Positions 35,991 through 46,765 are shown, numbered from the stretch's first letter. The stretch is DNA of 64,000 bases from Prevotella sp. HUN102 (GCF_000688375.1 NZ_JIAF01000004.1:1364001-1428000), one strand, 5' to 3'. The notes: a model not told the origin generated them from the sequence alone. Numbers and translations are program-made.

Positions 35991-37565
35991 TTAGTTGAAC
36001 ACTCCAATTGAAATGCCGAAGTTATATCCCTTCTGCCGTTCTTCATTGTTGGCAGACTGGAAACCTCCATTTGCCTTTATGTACCACATTCCACGGACTT
36101 TCCTGATACTTAGCGGGAACTGATACATAACCTGAAGCTGCGTATGGAATACGTTGGCATCGTAATACCTGAAGTCAGGGATGAGTACGCTCTTCGCATA
36201 GTCTGTTGTCGGGTCGGCAAGGTTCAGTTCTGACTTTGTGGCAAAACTGTAGCCGAGTACGAGGTCGAGTGTCAGACGATTGTTGAACAGCGAGACACCA
36301 TCTTCTGTCTGAAGATTGAAACGGCCGTATTTCGATTTGCTCTTGTTGAGCAAATGCGTGTTGCGCTGCGAACTGAGATTGCCTGCCAAGCCAAGATATG
36401 CCTTTACTTGTCTGGCATTGTTGGCTTCGTTCAGGCGAATGAGGTTGGCACGATAACGGAAATTCAAGTCCATAGTCTCCACCTGATAGCGTTTCTTGAA
36501 CTCAAACTGGGTGTCGTAGCGATAAGAAGTAAGCCCGGTTGTGGCATCGTTCGTAATCACCAATTGCTGACGGTATTCGTTGGCATAGGCCTGTTGGAAA
36601 TCGACCTTTACGTCAATCTGATGTATCAGCCTGTCGGTTTTTATGCGATTCTGCGACGCTATATTATATAAATAGGTGTAATAGCGTCCCGGTTCGTATT
36701 TGTAGTTGCCGTAAATATACTCCGTGCCGTGCTCAATGCTCACAGCACTCGTACTCGTGAAAGCGTCGTTCTTATAGCCATACTGGACTTCTGCACCGAA
36801 ATTGTGGTTTACCCACTCACGATTGAAACTTGAATAGCCACTGATTGTTCCGTCGGCAACTTCCATTCCCGACATCAGATAATACATCAGGTTGGCATCG
36901 TTCTGAACGGTTGTCAGGCTACCCATCTTTTCCTTTCGGCGATTGTAGTGCCCGGAAAGTCCTATGGTGTGGGTGTCGTCGTTATCGAAGGAATAAGAAA
37001 CGGAGGGTGTGAGTTTGTATTCCAAGAGGCGAGAGCGTGAACGAGGGTCGCGAAGGCGCGAAAGGTCGCCGAGATTATAATCCAATGCTACTCCGAAACG
37101 CCATCCGTTGAAGCTCTTTGTGCCTACTTTTGCTGTGAGTTCAAAGTCTTGATGGTCGTATTTCCCGGGGATGGAAGAGCCTGAAATGAAAGGATTTGCA
37201 TTATACAGGCGATACTGGTCGCCCCAAACACGTTCTTGGGTACGCCCTATATCGAAACGGAACTTGCCGTAGCCATAAAGATACTTTCCCATTTGCTGAT
37301 ATCGCTCGGTAAAGAATTTCATAGAATTGGTCTCTTCGCCCTCTTGAACACGATGATAGTCGCCACCTTTGTGATAGTATCCGATGGAAGCCACACCACG
37401 ATTGTCGGTTGGTTCAATGGTCAGTGCAGCCGAGTTTTCCGTGTTTCGCCACGTCTGCATCAGATCGCTGTAACGATATTCCGTGTCGCCACGAAGCGAA
37501 TCGACCTGTGCGCAAGCCGGTAATGCAATCAGGGGGAGTGCTGTTAAAATATATTTTGTTTTCAT
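35991..37565 (-). CDS. DUF6850-type outer-membrane beta-barrel protein
   Basis: A 524-aa exported protein (signal peptide MKTKYILTALPLIALPACAQ) with alternating-residue strands and many aromatic residues to the end (GYNFGISIGVFN), typical of an outer-membrane barrel. It resembles the Bacteroidetes DUF6850 family that occurs beside DUF4876 lipoproteins and TonB receptors. Third gene of the cluster whose first gene is the receptor at 38956-41736; 172 nt separate it from the lipoprotein gene. Specific function unknown. Confidence 0.7.
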   Translation of the reverse strand: MKTKYILTALPLIALPACAQVDSLRGDTEYRYSDLMQTWRNTENSAALTIEPTDNRGVASIGYYHKGGDYHRVQEGEETNSMKFFTERYQQMGKYLYGYGKFRFDIGRTQERVWGDQYRLYNANPFISGSSIPGKYDHQDFELTAKVGTKSFNGWRFGVALDYNLGDLSRLRDPRSRSRLLEYKLTPSVSYSFDNDDTHTIGLSGHYNRRKEKMGSLTTVQNDANLMYYLMSGMEVADGTISGYSSFNREWVNHNFGAEVQYGYKNDAFTSTSAVSIEHGTEYIYGNYKYEPGRYYTYLYNIASQNRIKTDRLIHQIDVKVDFQQAYANEYRQQLVITNDATTGLTSYRYDTQFEFKKRYQVETMDLNFRYRANLIRLNEANNARQVKAYLGLAGNLSSQRNTHLLNKSKSKYGRFNLQTEDGVSLFNNRLTLDLVLGYSFATKSELNLADPTTDYAKSVLIPDFRYYDANVFHTQLQVMYQFPLSIRKVRGMWYIKANGGFQSANNEERQKGYNFGISIGVFN

Positions 37566-37737
37566 TCCGAAATCAAGTCTTTTTCCTTTATCTTTCTTTG
37601 GTACGGGGAAAGATGACTCGTCAGTTTGGATAAAGGAATTATTGTAAGTTTATTTTTCTAAATTCAATATCTAACTGTCCCTGCCTGCCATTCTCTTTTT
37701 GCTTTCGAGGAAGAGTGAAAAGGCAAGGATGGTTTTC

Positions 37738-38943
37738 CTAATCATATTGTCTTGGAGCAATGGTGGTCGATACTTGGAAATCGTTGCTGCTGTTGTTGGT
37801 ATCCATCAGAATCTTCTGACCGGCCGTACCTGTGCCGGAAGTCTTGCGATACACAACTTCGCCCGACCATCCGTTGATTGTATTCTGAAGAGCTGAGCCT
37901 GCATCGATGTCGGAATAGAGTCGTTTCTCGCCCATATCCTGCCCAGTAGACTTGTTTCTGAGGTATTCCACACCATCAATAATATAGCGTTTGGGCATCA
38001 AAGTGAACATCGTTCCACTCTTCTTACCATATTTATAGGTGCGCTTCCACGTTGTAACGTCCTCGGTTGTACGGAAAATAACGACTCCTTGTCCACTCTG
38101 AAGAATGTTGAATGTAGAAGCTCCCGAATAAATGTTGAAAGCATTGATTAACTCCTTCGTATCGGGATTGTTCTGAAACGTTCCACTTTTATCCTTGGTT
38201 TCAAAGTCTGCATCGAGCAAACTGTGTTCCAGCGGAGCATTCACACTATGGTCGATAGCACTGAGTGCCATCAGGACGGTGCCACCCGGCGCAACGAGGA
38301 ATGGTTGGTCGTTTGGAATGCGAAAGGCTTGCTTCAATACAACTACCGAATCTGCGTATTCATCGTGCAAATTCTTGAGTGTGAATGCCTGTGGATTGTC
38401 CGTTTCAAGCAAACCAATGTATAATCCTGCCACATTGATGGTGTCGTCAGACTGATTATACAGTTCAATGTATCTTCCTGCACGATAGTTTCGGTTGTTG
38501 TTGTCCTTTGCACCGGCAGCATAAATCTTACCGATGACGATATCTCGCTTCAAGGATATCAAGGTGTTGAGTACGATTGGTTCAGAATTTCCTATCATAT
38601 AGCCGTTTAAAGAACCTGATACCGTTGCACCGGAATTTGCTTCTTTGCTGCCAGTCAATGCGCTGTATTCGGCTGATGTCAGATGCCAAGAAACCGAAAT
38701 GTCGTAAACGTCAGGAATCAGACTGCTGAAATGTGCCACACCATTCGCATCGGTAGTTGTGGAAATGCTTGTGCCGTTGGAAGTGATCGTTACTGTACGT
38801 CCCGAAAGATCCAATGCCGGATATTCAGATGGGGCAGACAATTGAATGTTTGTTGCAACATTGCCGGTTGCATCGTCGAAATCTACGCAGGCTGCAAGCA
38901 CGAGTGTTGCGAGCAATGCGAAAATATATGTTATATGTTTCAT
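37738..38943 (-). CDS. DUF4876-type surface lipoprotein
   Basis: A 401-aa lipoprotein with signal peptide and lipobox (LVLAAC, Cys19). The N-terminal 100 residues look like an Ig-like or carboxypeptidase-regulatory beta domain (DLSGRTVTITSNGTSISTTT). The larger C-terminal part includes GRYIELYNQSDDTINVAGLYIG, a lamin-tail-like motif that is part of the DUF4876 pattern. Located 12 nt after the TonB receptor gene, so the two are cotranscribed and probably act together at the cell surface, as SusD/HmuY-like partners do for their receptors. Ligand unknown. Confidence 0.78.
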   Translation of the reverse strand: MKHITYIFALLATLVLAACVDFDDATGNVATNIQLSAPSEYPALDLSGRTVTITSNGTSISTTTDANGVAHFSSLIPDVYDISVSWHLTSAEYSALTGSKEANSGATVSGSLNGYMIGNSEPIVLNTLISLKRDIVIGKIYAAGAKDNNNRNYRAGRYIELYNQSDDTINVAGLYIGLLETDNPQAFTLKNLHDEYADSVVVLKQAFRIPNDQPFLVAPGGTVLMALSAIDHSVNAPLEHSLLDADFETKDKSGTFQNNPDTKELINAFNIYSGASTFNILQSGQGVVIFRTTEDVTTWKRTYKYGKKSGTMFTLMPKRYIIDGVEYLRNKSTGQDMGEKRLYSDIDAGSALQNTINGWSGEVVYRKTSGTGTAGQKILMDTNNSSNDFQVSTTIAPRQYD

Positions 38944-38955
38944 AAGATGGAACTT

Positions 38956-41736
38956 TTAAAGATTAAAATACAACTCCACTCCGAAGTTAAAGTTGTTGGT
39001 ATTTCTTTGAGTTAATGTACTCGTTTTGTTACCAGTGAGGAACGGCTCATAGTAAAGCATATTGTTCACATAGAGCGAAAGTCCTCCAAGACGGCCTAAT
39101 TCCTTTGTAAGTCTGCCCGAAAGGTTCCACGTTACGGGGTTTTTCGTCGGTTCTTTATCCGTCGTTGTGCTGGCAAGGTCTTGAATGGCAACGTAATTTG
39201 TACCGATTGGAGCCGTTTCGTAATACTTTGCATCCATACCAAGATAGCCTCCCAGCATATTGGCAGTAATGTGGTGGCGTTGCAAATCGGTGTCGATCCA
39301 TCCGATAGGAATGTTATTGCCTGTGTAGGATTTGTGCCAATCGTGCCAAATGGCTTGTGCAGTAAATGTCGCTACCATCTTTAAGCGAGGAATATGTGTT
39401 ACGATTCGGAGCGTATTGATGAATCTTCGATACGATTCGTAGTCAAGTCCTGAAGGATAAATTACCTTGAAGGGAGTCAGTCCATAGCTCGAATAGCTCG
39501 CAGGCAGCAATGCAGACTTCACGGATTCTGATTTAATGTCGGTTGAATAGGTCTTTGTTTCCGAGTAAGCACCGTTGAAACTGAACGAAGTATGGATAGC
39601 CTTGATTTCCCCGAAGTCGAAATCGAACTCTACACCTTTGTTGATAGTGGTGTTTGTATTGCCCACTTTGCCTGTTGTCATAAAGACAATGTCCTGACGT
39701 TCAGGATTGTTGTAGTCGATAGTTGTTGCTGCGCCAGACGTGATAATCAATCCCTTTGAAGGCGTATAGACGTTTGAAGTGTAAGTGATATAATCGCTCA
39801 GGTTTCCAAAACCATTTGGCGTGCGGTCGCGATACGCCAGAAGACTGAGTTTCTTTCCGTTAGGCAACTTGAAATCCAGTCCAACTTCCACTTTGGTTGT
39901 GGTTGCATTCTTCAGATGCTTCGATGCTTCAACATTGTAAACCTGTGTGTGGTAAGCCAGTAGTTGTGCAATTTGGTCGGTCTGTGGCATATAGTTGGCA
40001 GCAACACGGTCGTCATAATTCTTATCGGGATAGAGATAATTCAAGCCGGGAGTCTTTGAATTCAGTCCGATACCTGCACGAATATCCAGCCATTTCGTGA
40101 TGCTGAACGAAGCATTGAAGCGCGGACTGAGGGCATAGGTACTCAATTCGCCGAACGGTTGTAAGGAAGTGAAACGGAAACCGAGGTTGGCACGCAGCCG
40201 ATTTACCTTATTGATATTCCAAGAGAAGTTGTCTTCTACGTAGGCCGACAACTGATGAATGCCCGGCACATCGGAGAATGCACGTGGACGACCGCTGCTG
40301 TTGGGGCGATAGGGGCGAGTGTCGTCGTCATTGTAATATCCCTTGCCGCTGTTCCAGTCATAGTGATAGTCCATACCGAGTTTGAATGCCTGATGCGTGT
40401 CGCCCAATTTGCAGTAGAACGAATTGTTGAGCTTTGCATATACACTTCCGGGACGGCTTTCCGTACGTCCTGTTGCAAGATAAGACTGGGTTAGCCACGG
40501 CACGATGTTGTAGCCGGTTTCCATCGCTGTTATGATAGGCAGCAGCCCCGTACTGTTGGTTACGAATCCAGAATTGATGTTGTCCGTTTCGCCGTAAGTC
40601 AAACCGAAAGTATAATTCAAGGTGCGCATAAACAGTTTGTCCACAGAAATGCGACCATTGTGCGTCAGACCGAAATTGATGTTCCGGTTCTTGCTGTACG
40701 TTCCGTCCTGAATGGCATCAGGATCTTTGCCCGACCAATCCTTTGCATAGAGCATACGGAGTTTGGTTTGCGTGTGCCATTTCTTGCTGATATCGTAGCT
40801 GTAACCCAGATTGAAAGTGGACCGGCCATAGCTTCGGGTCTTTTGGCGTGGATCGCCCCACGCCTTGGCATAATCGAAATTGAAGTTCAGAATGCCTGCA
40901 CGGTTCAGCAAGAATCCTTTTCCGAGCGAAATATTCGTCATTTCGGGATTAACCTTTCCTCTTAATTGCCAAGGAGTAACGCCCATCTTGGAATTGACAA
41001 CCACCAATCCACTGGTCAAGTCTCCATATTCTGCCGACGGAATGCCTCGAATCACCTCAACGCTTTCTATATTGTTGGCTGCAATCTGTCGCAAGTCTGT
41101 GCCCACGAAGGCCGTACTGCTGAACTGTCCCTGTGTCATTGCACCATTGTTGGACATCGGCACACCGTCTACCACCACACTCGAACCGAATGCGCTTGTA
41201 TTGTTATTGACCAAAGTGCGGAGCTGGAGATTGGATTGTGAGGTCAAATCCGTATTTCTTATCATTTGACCGGGAATCAACTGCATAATATCAGACAGGG
41301 AACTCGCCTGAAGATGGTCGATAGCCTGACGGCCAATGATCGAGCTTGTTGATGCCCCCGACGCATTCTGCCTTGCAGTTACCGTTACTTCTCTCAAGGC
41401 AAGAGAGGTTGGAACCAGCGCAACGTTCACGTTCAGGTCAGTTTCTATCTTCAAGTTCGTCGTGTATTCCTCGTAGCCTACATAAGTTACCCTCAGAACG
41501 AAATTTCCGTTCGGAACTTTTTCAAACCTTGCTTTACCGTCTATATCCGTTACCGTAATCGAACCAAGTGGATTCAGCGTGGCAGTAGCCATCATCACTG
41601 CTTCCTTTGTGTTCTTGTCCGTTACGCTGATCGAGATGGTTTTGTTGCCCGCTTTTGCCTCAATCTGTGCATTGGCTGTCGGGGCAAACCCCACGAAGAG
41701 TAGGGCGATAAGACTTAGAAGTCTCACGATTTTCAT
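38956..41736 (-). CDS. TonB-dependent outer-membrane receptor
   Basis: A 926-aa receptor. Signal peptide (about 1-23), carboxypeptidase-regulatory-like domain at about 30-115 (VMMATATLNPLGSITVTDID), then plug domain with LSDIMQLIPGQMIRN, VVVDGVPMSNNG and IESVEVIRGIPSAEYGDLTSGLVVV, and a barrel ending FNFGVELYFNL with terminal Leu. The DUF4876 and DUF6850 partners instead of SusD argue against a glycan system; metal, haem or siderophore uptake is possible, but nothing in the sequence names the ligand. -7 box on this strand at 41784-41791. Confidence 0.92.
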   Translation of the reverse strand: MKIVRLLSLIALLFVGFAPTANAQIEAKAGNKTISISVTDKNTKEAVMMATATLNPLGSITVTDIDGKARFEKVPNGNFVLRVTYVGYEEYTTNLKIETDLNVNVALVPTSLALREVTVTARQNASGASTSSIIGRQAIDHLQASSLSDIMQLIPGQMIRNTDLTSQSNLQLRTLVNNNTSAFGSSVVVDGVPMSNNGAMTQGQFSSTAFVGTDLRQIAANNIESVEVIRGIPSAEYGDLTSGLVVVNSKMGVTPWQLRGKVNPEMTNISLGKGFLLNRAGILNFNFDYAKAWGDPRQKTRSYGRSTFNLGYSYDISKKWHTQTKLRMLYAKDWSGKDPDAIQDGTYSKNRNINFGLTHNGRISVDKLFMRTLNYTFGLTYGETDNINSGFVTNSTGLLPIITAMETGYNIVPWLTQSYLATGRTESRPGSVYAKLNNSFYCKLGDTHQAFKLGMDYHYDWNSGKGYYNDDDTRPYRPNSSGRPRAFSDVPGIHQLSAYVEDNFSWNINKVNRLRANLGFRFTSLQPFGELSTYALSPRFNASFSITKWLDIRAGIGLNSKTPGLNYLYPDKNYDDRVAANYMPQTDQIAQLLAYHTQVYNVEASKHLKNATTTKVEVGLDFKLPNGKKLSLLAYRDRTPNGFGNLSDYITYTSNVYTPSKGLIITSGAATTIDYNNPERQDIVFMTTGKVGNTNTTINKGVEFDFDFGEIKAIHTSFSFNGAYSETKTYSTDIKSESVKSALLPASYSSYGLTPFKVIYPSGLDYESYRRFINTLRIVTHIPRLKMVATFTAQAIWHDWHKSYTGNNIPIGWIDTDLQRHHITANMLGGYLGMDAKYYETAPIGTNYVAIQDLASTTTDKEPTKNPVTWNLSGRLTKELGRLGGLSLYVNNMLYYEPFLTGNKTSTLTQRNTNNFNFGVELYFNL

Positions 41737-41783
41737 ATATTAAGTGTATTATGTTTATTCTGTACAATCTATTAAAAACGTTG

Positions 41784-41791
41784 CAAAGTTA
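41784..41791 (-). promoter_or_regulatory. Promoter -7 box for the TonB receptor operon
   Basis: TAACTTTG on the minus strand, 48 nt before the receptor start at 41736. No clear operator seen. Confidence 0.55.
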
Positions 41792-42118
41792 GATAGAAGA
41801 TGTGGAACTCGCAATACTCAAAGATAGGTATGAAACACGGTGGCTTTAAACATTTTCCGAGCAGTTCTACTTTAGTAGGTATGCTTATGAAAAGCGTGAT
41901 ACATTTTTGGGGAAAATAGTTTACAAACATTGCTTCATAATGCCGATATTTTCAGCAAGATATTTTTATTTTTCAAATACGCGGTTTTTGAGTGTGCAAA
42001 GATAAGGAAATCATTGTCAGCTCTGTACGGAATATGATTCGCATTTGTGCATCTGTAAAGACAGAAAAACTTCTTAAATAGACGAATAAATACGACTTAA
42101 CGATCTTATTTTTCCTCC

Positions 42119-42206
42119 TTTCTTTCGTACTTTCGCATTGCATTCTTGCGATAATCAGTTTGCGTTTATCGCAAGAACGCATAATAACCTTCGTATATTT
42201 GCAACT
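42119..42206. repeat. Dispersed 22-bp tandem repeat, locus C (diverged)
   Basis: Two clear 22-bp units at 42141 (CATTCTTGCGATAATCAGTT) and 42163 (CGTTTATCGCAAGAACGCAT), forming an inverted pair around TTTGCGTTTATCGCAAG, with weak flanking units. Part of the 784-bp gap 41737-42520 between divergent genes, in which I see no gene; a 69-codon ORF over this site has no support. Confidence 0.55.
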
Positions 42207-42487
42207 AAATACTGCGAAAATAGCATCTGAAGCATAAAAACAGAGCCTGATTTTTTCTGAAACGAAGAAAAATTTTGTGCGTTTTTTGGTAATTAAATAT
42301 TACAGAATGTTGAATGTTTTAGACGTTCAGCGAACTTTAATCTTACTTGCCGAAAGCCTGCAATTCTCTGTGTTTGGGATAAGATGATGAATATATATAT
42401 TGACGGATTTACAAATAATTTGTTCAGAAACATAGGATTGTTCTCTCAGTTTTTCATTATTTTCTTGACCGAATGAAGTAATATTCT

Positions 42488-42495
42488 TATTTTTG
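42488..42495 (+). promoter_or_regulatory. Promoter -7 box for ogt
   Basis: TATTTTTG, consensus TAnnTTTG, 25 nt before the GTG start at 42521. Confidence 0.45.
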
Positions 42496-42520
42496 TATCT
42501 ATAAAATTTATGATAAAACC

Positions 42521-43048
42521 GTGCAACAGAAAGAATATATACAGCACTATGATTCGCCACTTGGTGGAATGTTGCTCAGCAGCGATGGGGAAGGACTGAC
42601 AGGTTTGTGGTTCGATGGACAGAAATATTTCGCTTCTACATTGGATAGGGAAAATGCCATTGATGCCGAATTGGCTGTGTTCGGTGAAACAAAACGGTGG
42701 CTCGACCTCTATTTCAAAGGTGTTCAACCCGACTTTTTGCCTGCATTGCACCTCATTGACACACCATTTCGTCAGCGGGTGTGGCAGTCGCTTATGCGTA
42801 TTCCACGTGGCAAATTAACAACTTATGCTGCTATCAGCCGCGAGATTGCTGCAGAGCGCAAGAAAGGTGCGATGTCGGCACAAGCTGTTGGTAGTGCTGT
42901 GGGGCATAATCCCATTTCTATCATCATTCCCTGCCATAGAGTAGTGGGAAGCAACGGAAGTCTGACAGGATATGCCGGTGGAATTGACCGTAAGATAGCC
43001 TTGTTGAGGCTTGAGGGAATAGACACGGACAAGCTGTCAATGCCTTGA
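42521..43048 (+). CDS. ogt: Methylated-DNA--protein-cysteine S-methyltransferase
   Basis: Suicide repair protein that takes the alkyl group from O6-alkylguanine. The 175-aa protein has TPFRQRVWQSLMRIPRGKLTTYAAIS (Tyr and Arg finger of the DNA-binding helix), AVGSAVGHNPISIIIPCHRVVGSNG with the acceptor Cys in PCHRV, and LTGYAGGIDRKIALLRLEG. The start is GTG at 42521; no in-frame ATG fits, and the first residues MQQKEYIQHYDSPLG match the family start. Single-gene unit. Confidence 0.93.
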   Translation: MQQKEYIQHYDSPLGGMLLSSDGEGLTGLWFDGQKYFASTLDRENAIDAELAVFGETKRWLDLYFKGVQPDFLPALHLIDTPFRQRVWQSLMRIPRGKLTTYAAISREIAAERKKGAMSAQAVGSAVGHNPISIIIPCHRVVGSNGSLTGYAGGIDRKIALLRLEGIDTDKLSMP

Positions 43049-43158
43049 TTTTTTGCAAATAAGCCTTTCCCGAGAGCATAGCTGCTTCTGAATTTTATTT
43101 TTAATCGTAGCAGAATGCTGCATTATTTACTATCTTTGCCTCCAAAAATTCCGAACGA

Positions 43159-43875
43159 ATGAAACAATATACCGACCTTTTCATCGATTTTGACGATACA
43201 CTATACGATACACACGGAAATGCGCAGATAGCATTGAGAGAATTGTACGACTGTTTTCGTCTCGATGATTATTTTGATGATGCAGAACGATTCTATAAAA
43301 CTTATTGGGACGTAAACGTGGCTTTATGGGCGCAGTATTCCCGTGGAGAGATTACGCGCGATTATCTTATCGTTGAGCGTTTCCGCCGTCCACTTTCGTC
43401 GGCTGTTCGCCGTCCCGAGGGTTGGCCCGACAAGGAGTATTGCGTGGCGATGAGCGATAAGTTTCTTGAGCTTTGTTCGGAAAAACCGGGCGTAATCGAG
43501 GGAGCGCACGAACTGATGGATTATCTGAAGGGTAGGGGATACCGTTTGCACATTTGCAGCAATGGTTTCGGCGAAGTGCAATACAAAAGGCTGAAAGCCT
43601 CACGGCTGATTGATTATTTCGACACCATCGTGCTCAGCGAAGACGCCGGTGCGAACAAGCCTTCTTCCCAATTCTTCGATTATGCCCTGAATCAAACCGG
43701 TGCGAAGGTGGAATCCACCCTGATGATTGGCGATAATTACGATACCGACATCCTCGGAGCGATGAATGCCGGCATCGACACGATGCTCTTCAACCGATGG
43801 GGAAATGCCGATGCGCTGTTTGGCACCATAAACTTCACGGTTGATTCCCTCCCGCAGATAATGGACGTTTTGTAA
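43159..43875 (+). CDS. HAD-family nucleotidase, YjjG-like
   Basis: A 238-aa HAD phosphatase of the YjjG group, which dephosphorylates pyrimidine nucleotides including non-canonical ones (house-cleaning). Motif I is LFIDFDDTLYDT (nucleophile Asp and +2 Asp), motif II is HICSNGF, motif III Lys in GANKPSSQFF, and motif IV GDNYDTDILGA. The start is preceded by a -7-like TATCTTTG at 43131. Followed by a long terminator hairpin. Confidence 0.88.
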   Translation: MKQYTDLFIDFDDTLYDTHGNAQIALRELYDCFRLDDYFDDAERFYKTYWDVNVALWAQYSRGEITRDYLIVERFRRPLSSAVRRPEGWPDKEYCVAMSDKFLELCSEKPGVIEGAHELMDYLKGRGYRLHICSNGFGEVQYKRLKASRLIDYFDTIVLSEDAGANKPSSQFFDYALNQTGAKVESTLMIGDNYDTDILGAMNAGIDTMLFNRWGNADALFGTINFTVDSLPQIMDVL

Positions 43876-43998
43876 CTGAGAAGTTTCGTTTTGCCAGACT
43901 CGTTGAAGTCCTAAGAAAGTATATGAAGAATAAAATAACGATAGCTATTATCTAATCCATCATATAGCATTTAATGATAGGAATGATATATAAAGACG

Positions 43999-44056
43999 AA
44001 AAGTGAGACGCATTTTAAAAGTTCTGTATCAAACTTTTAAGACGAGTCTCACTTTT
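43999..44056. terminator. Composite terminator between convergent genes
   Basis: Outer stem AAAAGTGAGAC / GTCTCACTTTT encloses a second A/T-rich stem (TTTTAAAAGTT / AACTTTTAAGA). A on the left and T on the right suggest bidirectional use. Confidence 0.78.
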
Positions 44057-44117
44057 TAATGTGTCGTGTTGCAGATTCTAATGTATCGACAAGGAATTAG
44101 AATTGCAAGCTACGTGT

Positions 44118-46547
44118 TTATTTTACGAATACCTTGCTCAAATCATCATTTACTTTTACGATGTAGATAGCTGACTGTACGGGGAACGAGAAGCGACCTT
44201 CCTGACTTGCATAGGTTTTAGTAATCAGGCGACCTTGCACGTCGTAAATGCTGATGTTGGCATTGCCTGAAGTATAAACGTCGATTCTGCCGTTTTCTGC
44301 CACGATTCGTGTATTGGTGTTCTCAACGGTGTTTATACCAGTAAGCGTATTTTTTACTGGCATCATTGCCGAATATTCAGATACATATTCAGTAGTATTC
44401 TTCTTTGCCGTTGCGATTACATCATAGGCATAGTCGTAGCCTTCTTCCAAGCCCTTCACGGCATAGGAATTGTCTTCTGTGAATATTGTCTGGTAAGGGC
44501 AATACAGACTCTCGCCTGCCTTCAGGTTCTGGCGTATCGTTACCTCGTCGATATAGAATTGCTGACCGTAAACGCTCATAAACGCGATTCTGATATTGCG
44601 GCGTGTGTTCCAGTCTGCCACATTTCCTTCAAACTTTACGGTTGCGCTTGTCATACCGGCTTCTTTATTCAAGGCTATCTTCTTGCCTTCCAATGCTATT
44701 CTGTCATTGATGTCTTTCATAACGAGTACATACAGAGAGTCGCCGGGATAGGAATTATATGCTTTCAGATCAACCTCAAAAGCACCATCGTCGCAGTCGA
44801 GAGAAAGGCGTGGAGAAACTACCAAACCCATTCTTTCCAGATATTCAGGCACTTTCTGTGCGCCGGCCATTCCATCTGCGAGTGCGGACAGTTGTTGCAT
44901 CCAGTCTGTTTTTGTATATCCTTTCTTCGCCAGGGAAGTTGTTCGGTCGTATATTGTGACAGGAGAATTTACAGTACCGACTTTAATGTTGTTGAAATCT
45001 TCGTGAAGCACCACTACGTTCTCCATATCTTTCGTTGCTTTCACAACTTTATAGTTGTTGAGTTGATATGTTTCTGCGTTATGGATTCTGTTCCAGTTTG
45101 CGGTATAGCTTGTAGAAGTAACCTTTGTAGCTTCGTTTACGGTAGGCGTAATGCCGACGATTCCGTCTACCCACATATTGTTGGAACGGTCGGAAATTAC
45201 TTCGCCGTCTTTAGCTCTCACATAGTAGAAATATTCGATTTCAGGATTTATGTCTGAGACAAGGCAGAAGGTGTCCGTTACTTCCTTGTCGGCAACCAGA
45301 AGTTTTTCTATTGGCAATGACTTGTAAGTGTAGGTTACATCGTCGATGGCAAAAGAAAGAAGATTCTTTTGTGTGAGTTCTATCTTCACTTGCGTGGTGT
45401 TCTCGCCAAGTGCAGCCATATCGAGTGTGTAGAAACCACCGTCTTTCTTCATCCAGTTGTTGGGAATATTTGCAACCGGAGTCCATTCTCCGTTTGAGAA
45501 TATTGATACGCCCACCATAGAATACTTGTAGTTTGGCTCTTTCTCCATACTGCTGGGCTTTACCCAAAATGAAAGATTGGTAATGGGGGCAGGAGTTTTA
45601 GGAGTGATGATGCAGTCGCCAACCTCGTCGAAGCAAATGGATAAACTGCCAGAATTGAGGTCTTTTGCCAAAGTATAGACTTCTTTATCGCCCTTTGAAG
45701 ACACGTCGATAGTCCAACCTTCGGGATAATTTGGATTGGCTGTGTTGATAGTAGTTTTATCTTCCTTTAGATTGATAGCGTCAAATCCCTCAACCACTTT
45801 GGTTTCAGGAATGACATTCTCGGGCATTCCCTTGTAAAATACATTCAGCAAGTAGCTTTTTGCTTCCTTCGTAGGATTCCATTTTGCTATGAATGAAGAA
45901 CTGGACTTGTTGATTGGAGCCAGTGCAACAGGTGCCGGAATCCTGTTTCGAGTTCTGACAATCTTGATATCATCAATCAGCATATTGCATTCCTCGGCTT
46001 GAAACTGGAATACATTGTTGGCAGCAAAGGTTCCCTTATTTGAAACCATCTTGAAATCTTGCCATTCAGTAGTAAGATTTACGGTAATTTCATCTACCGG
46101 ACCACTGCTGTTGTCGCATAAAGCCACCCAAAGTCTGCCATTCTTGTGTGCCTCTGAAAGACGCTTGGCACGGAATGTAAGCACCACGTCGCCATATAGT
46201 TCCATTTCGGGCGTGCTGATGAATCCTGCTCTATAACCGGTTGATGACAACTTTAAACAACAGGTTCCACCTGCTTGATAGGCATCATCGCCAGTCCAAC
46301 CTTTCATCTTTGTGAGATTTTCAGGTATTTTATACTTCAGGTGTTTTCCACTTACTGCATTGTTGTCGGGAATTTCTTCTGTTCCTGCCGACCATTTAGA
46401 GAAGTCTTCTTCAAGAACTGTAACAGCTTTAACATTTTCTTTTGCAATGAGTTATACATTTTGATGCGATTGTGCCGATGTGCTGTGTGTGATTCCCATT
46501 GAAAAAATGAGCAATGCCAGCGAAAGTTGTAGCTTTTTTCTTTTCAT
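44118..46547 (-). pseudogene. T9SS-secreted, choice-of-anchor-type multi-domain protein; in-frame stop near the N-terminus
   Basis: The frame opens at 46547 with a signal peptide (MKRKKLQLSLALLIFSMGIT) and is interrupted at codon 32 by TAA (46452-46454), then stays open in the same frame to 44118 (810 codons in all). If CAA was the original codon, one C-to-T change explains it. Downstream parts: a jelly-roll domain (choice-of-anchor J-like), a fibronectin III-like stretch (PVALAPINKSSSSFIAKWNP), a second jelly-roll, another FnIII (TSTSYTANWNRIHNAETYQL), a third jelly-roll, and a Por-secretion tail with ISIYDVQGRLI. Restart at the ATG 46307 would lack the signal peptide. It is either a recent pseudogene or a read-through case. 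Confidence 0.78.
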
Positions 46548-46765
46548 AAAATTAATTTTAATTTGACAAATGGTGGCGAAATATACGAAATAAATATTCT
46601 AACATCAAAATAAAATGATGGAATTTGTTATTTTTGAACATATATTTCAGGAAAAAAAGTATTAAAGATGTATTTGAACGGCTTAAAAATTGATAATTCT
46701 TTATTATAATAAGTAGGATTTGTTTATTTTCAAATATACGATTTTCAAATGTGCATTTTTTATCG

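Noticed and set aside
41973..42182. 69-codon minus-strand ORF in the TonB/ogt gap
   Set aside because: Covers the 22-bp repeat locus C and has no start signal or family.
44559..45257. 232-codon plus-strand ORF
   Set aside because: Antisense to the T9SS-secreted protein gene; phenylalanine/cysteine-rich shadow composition.
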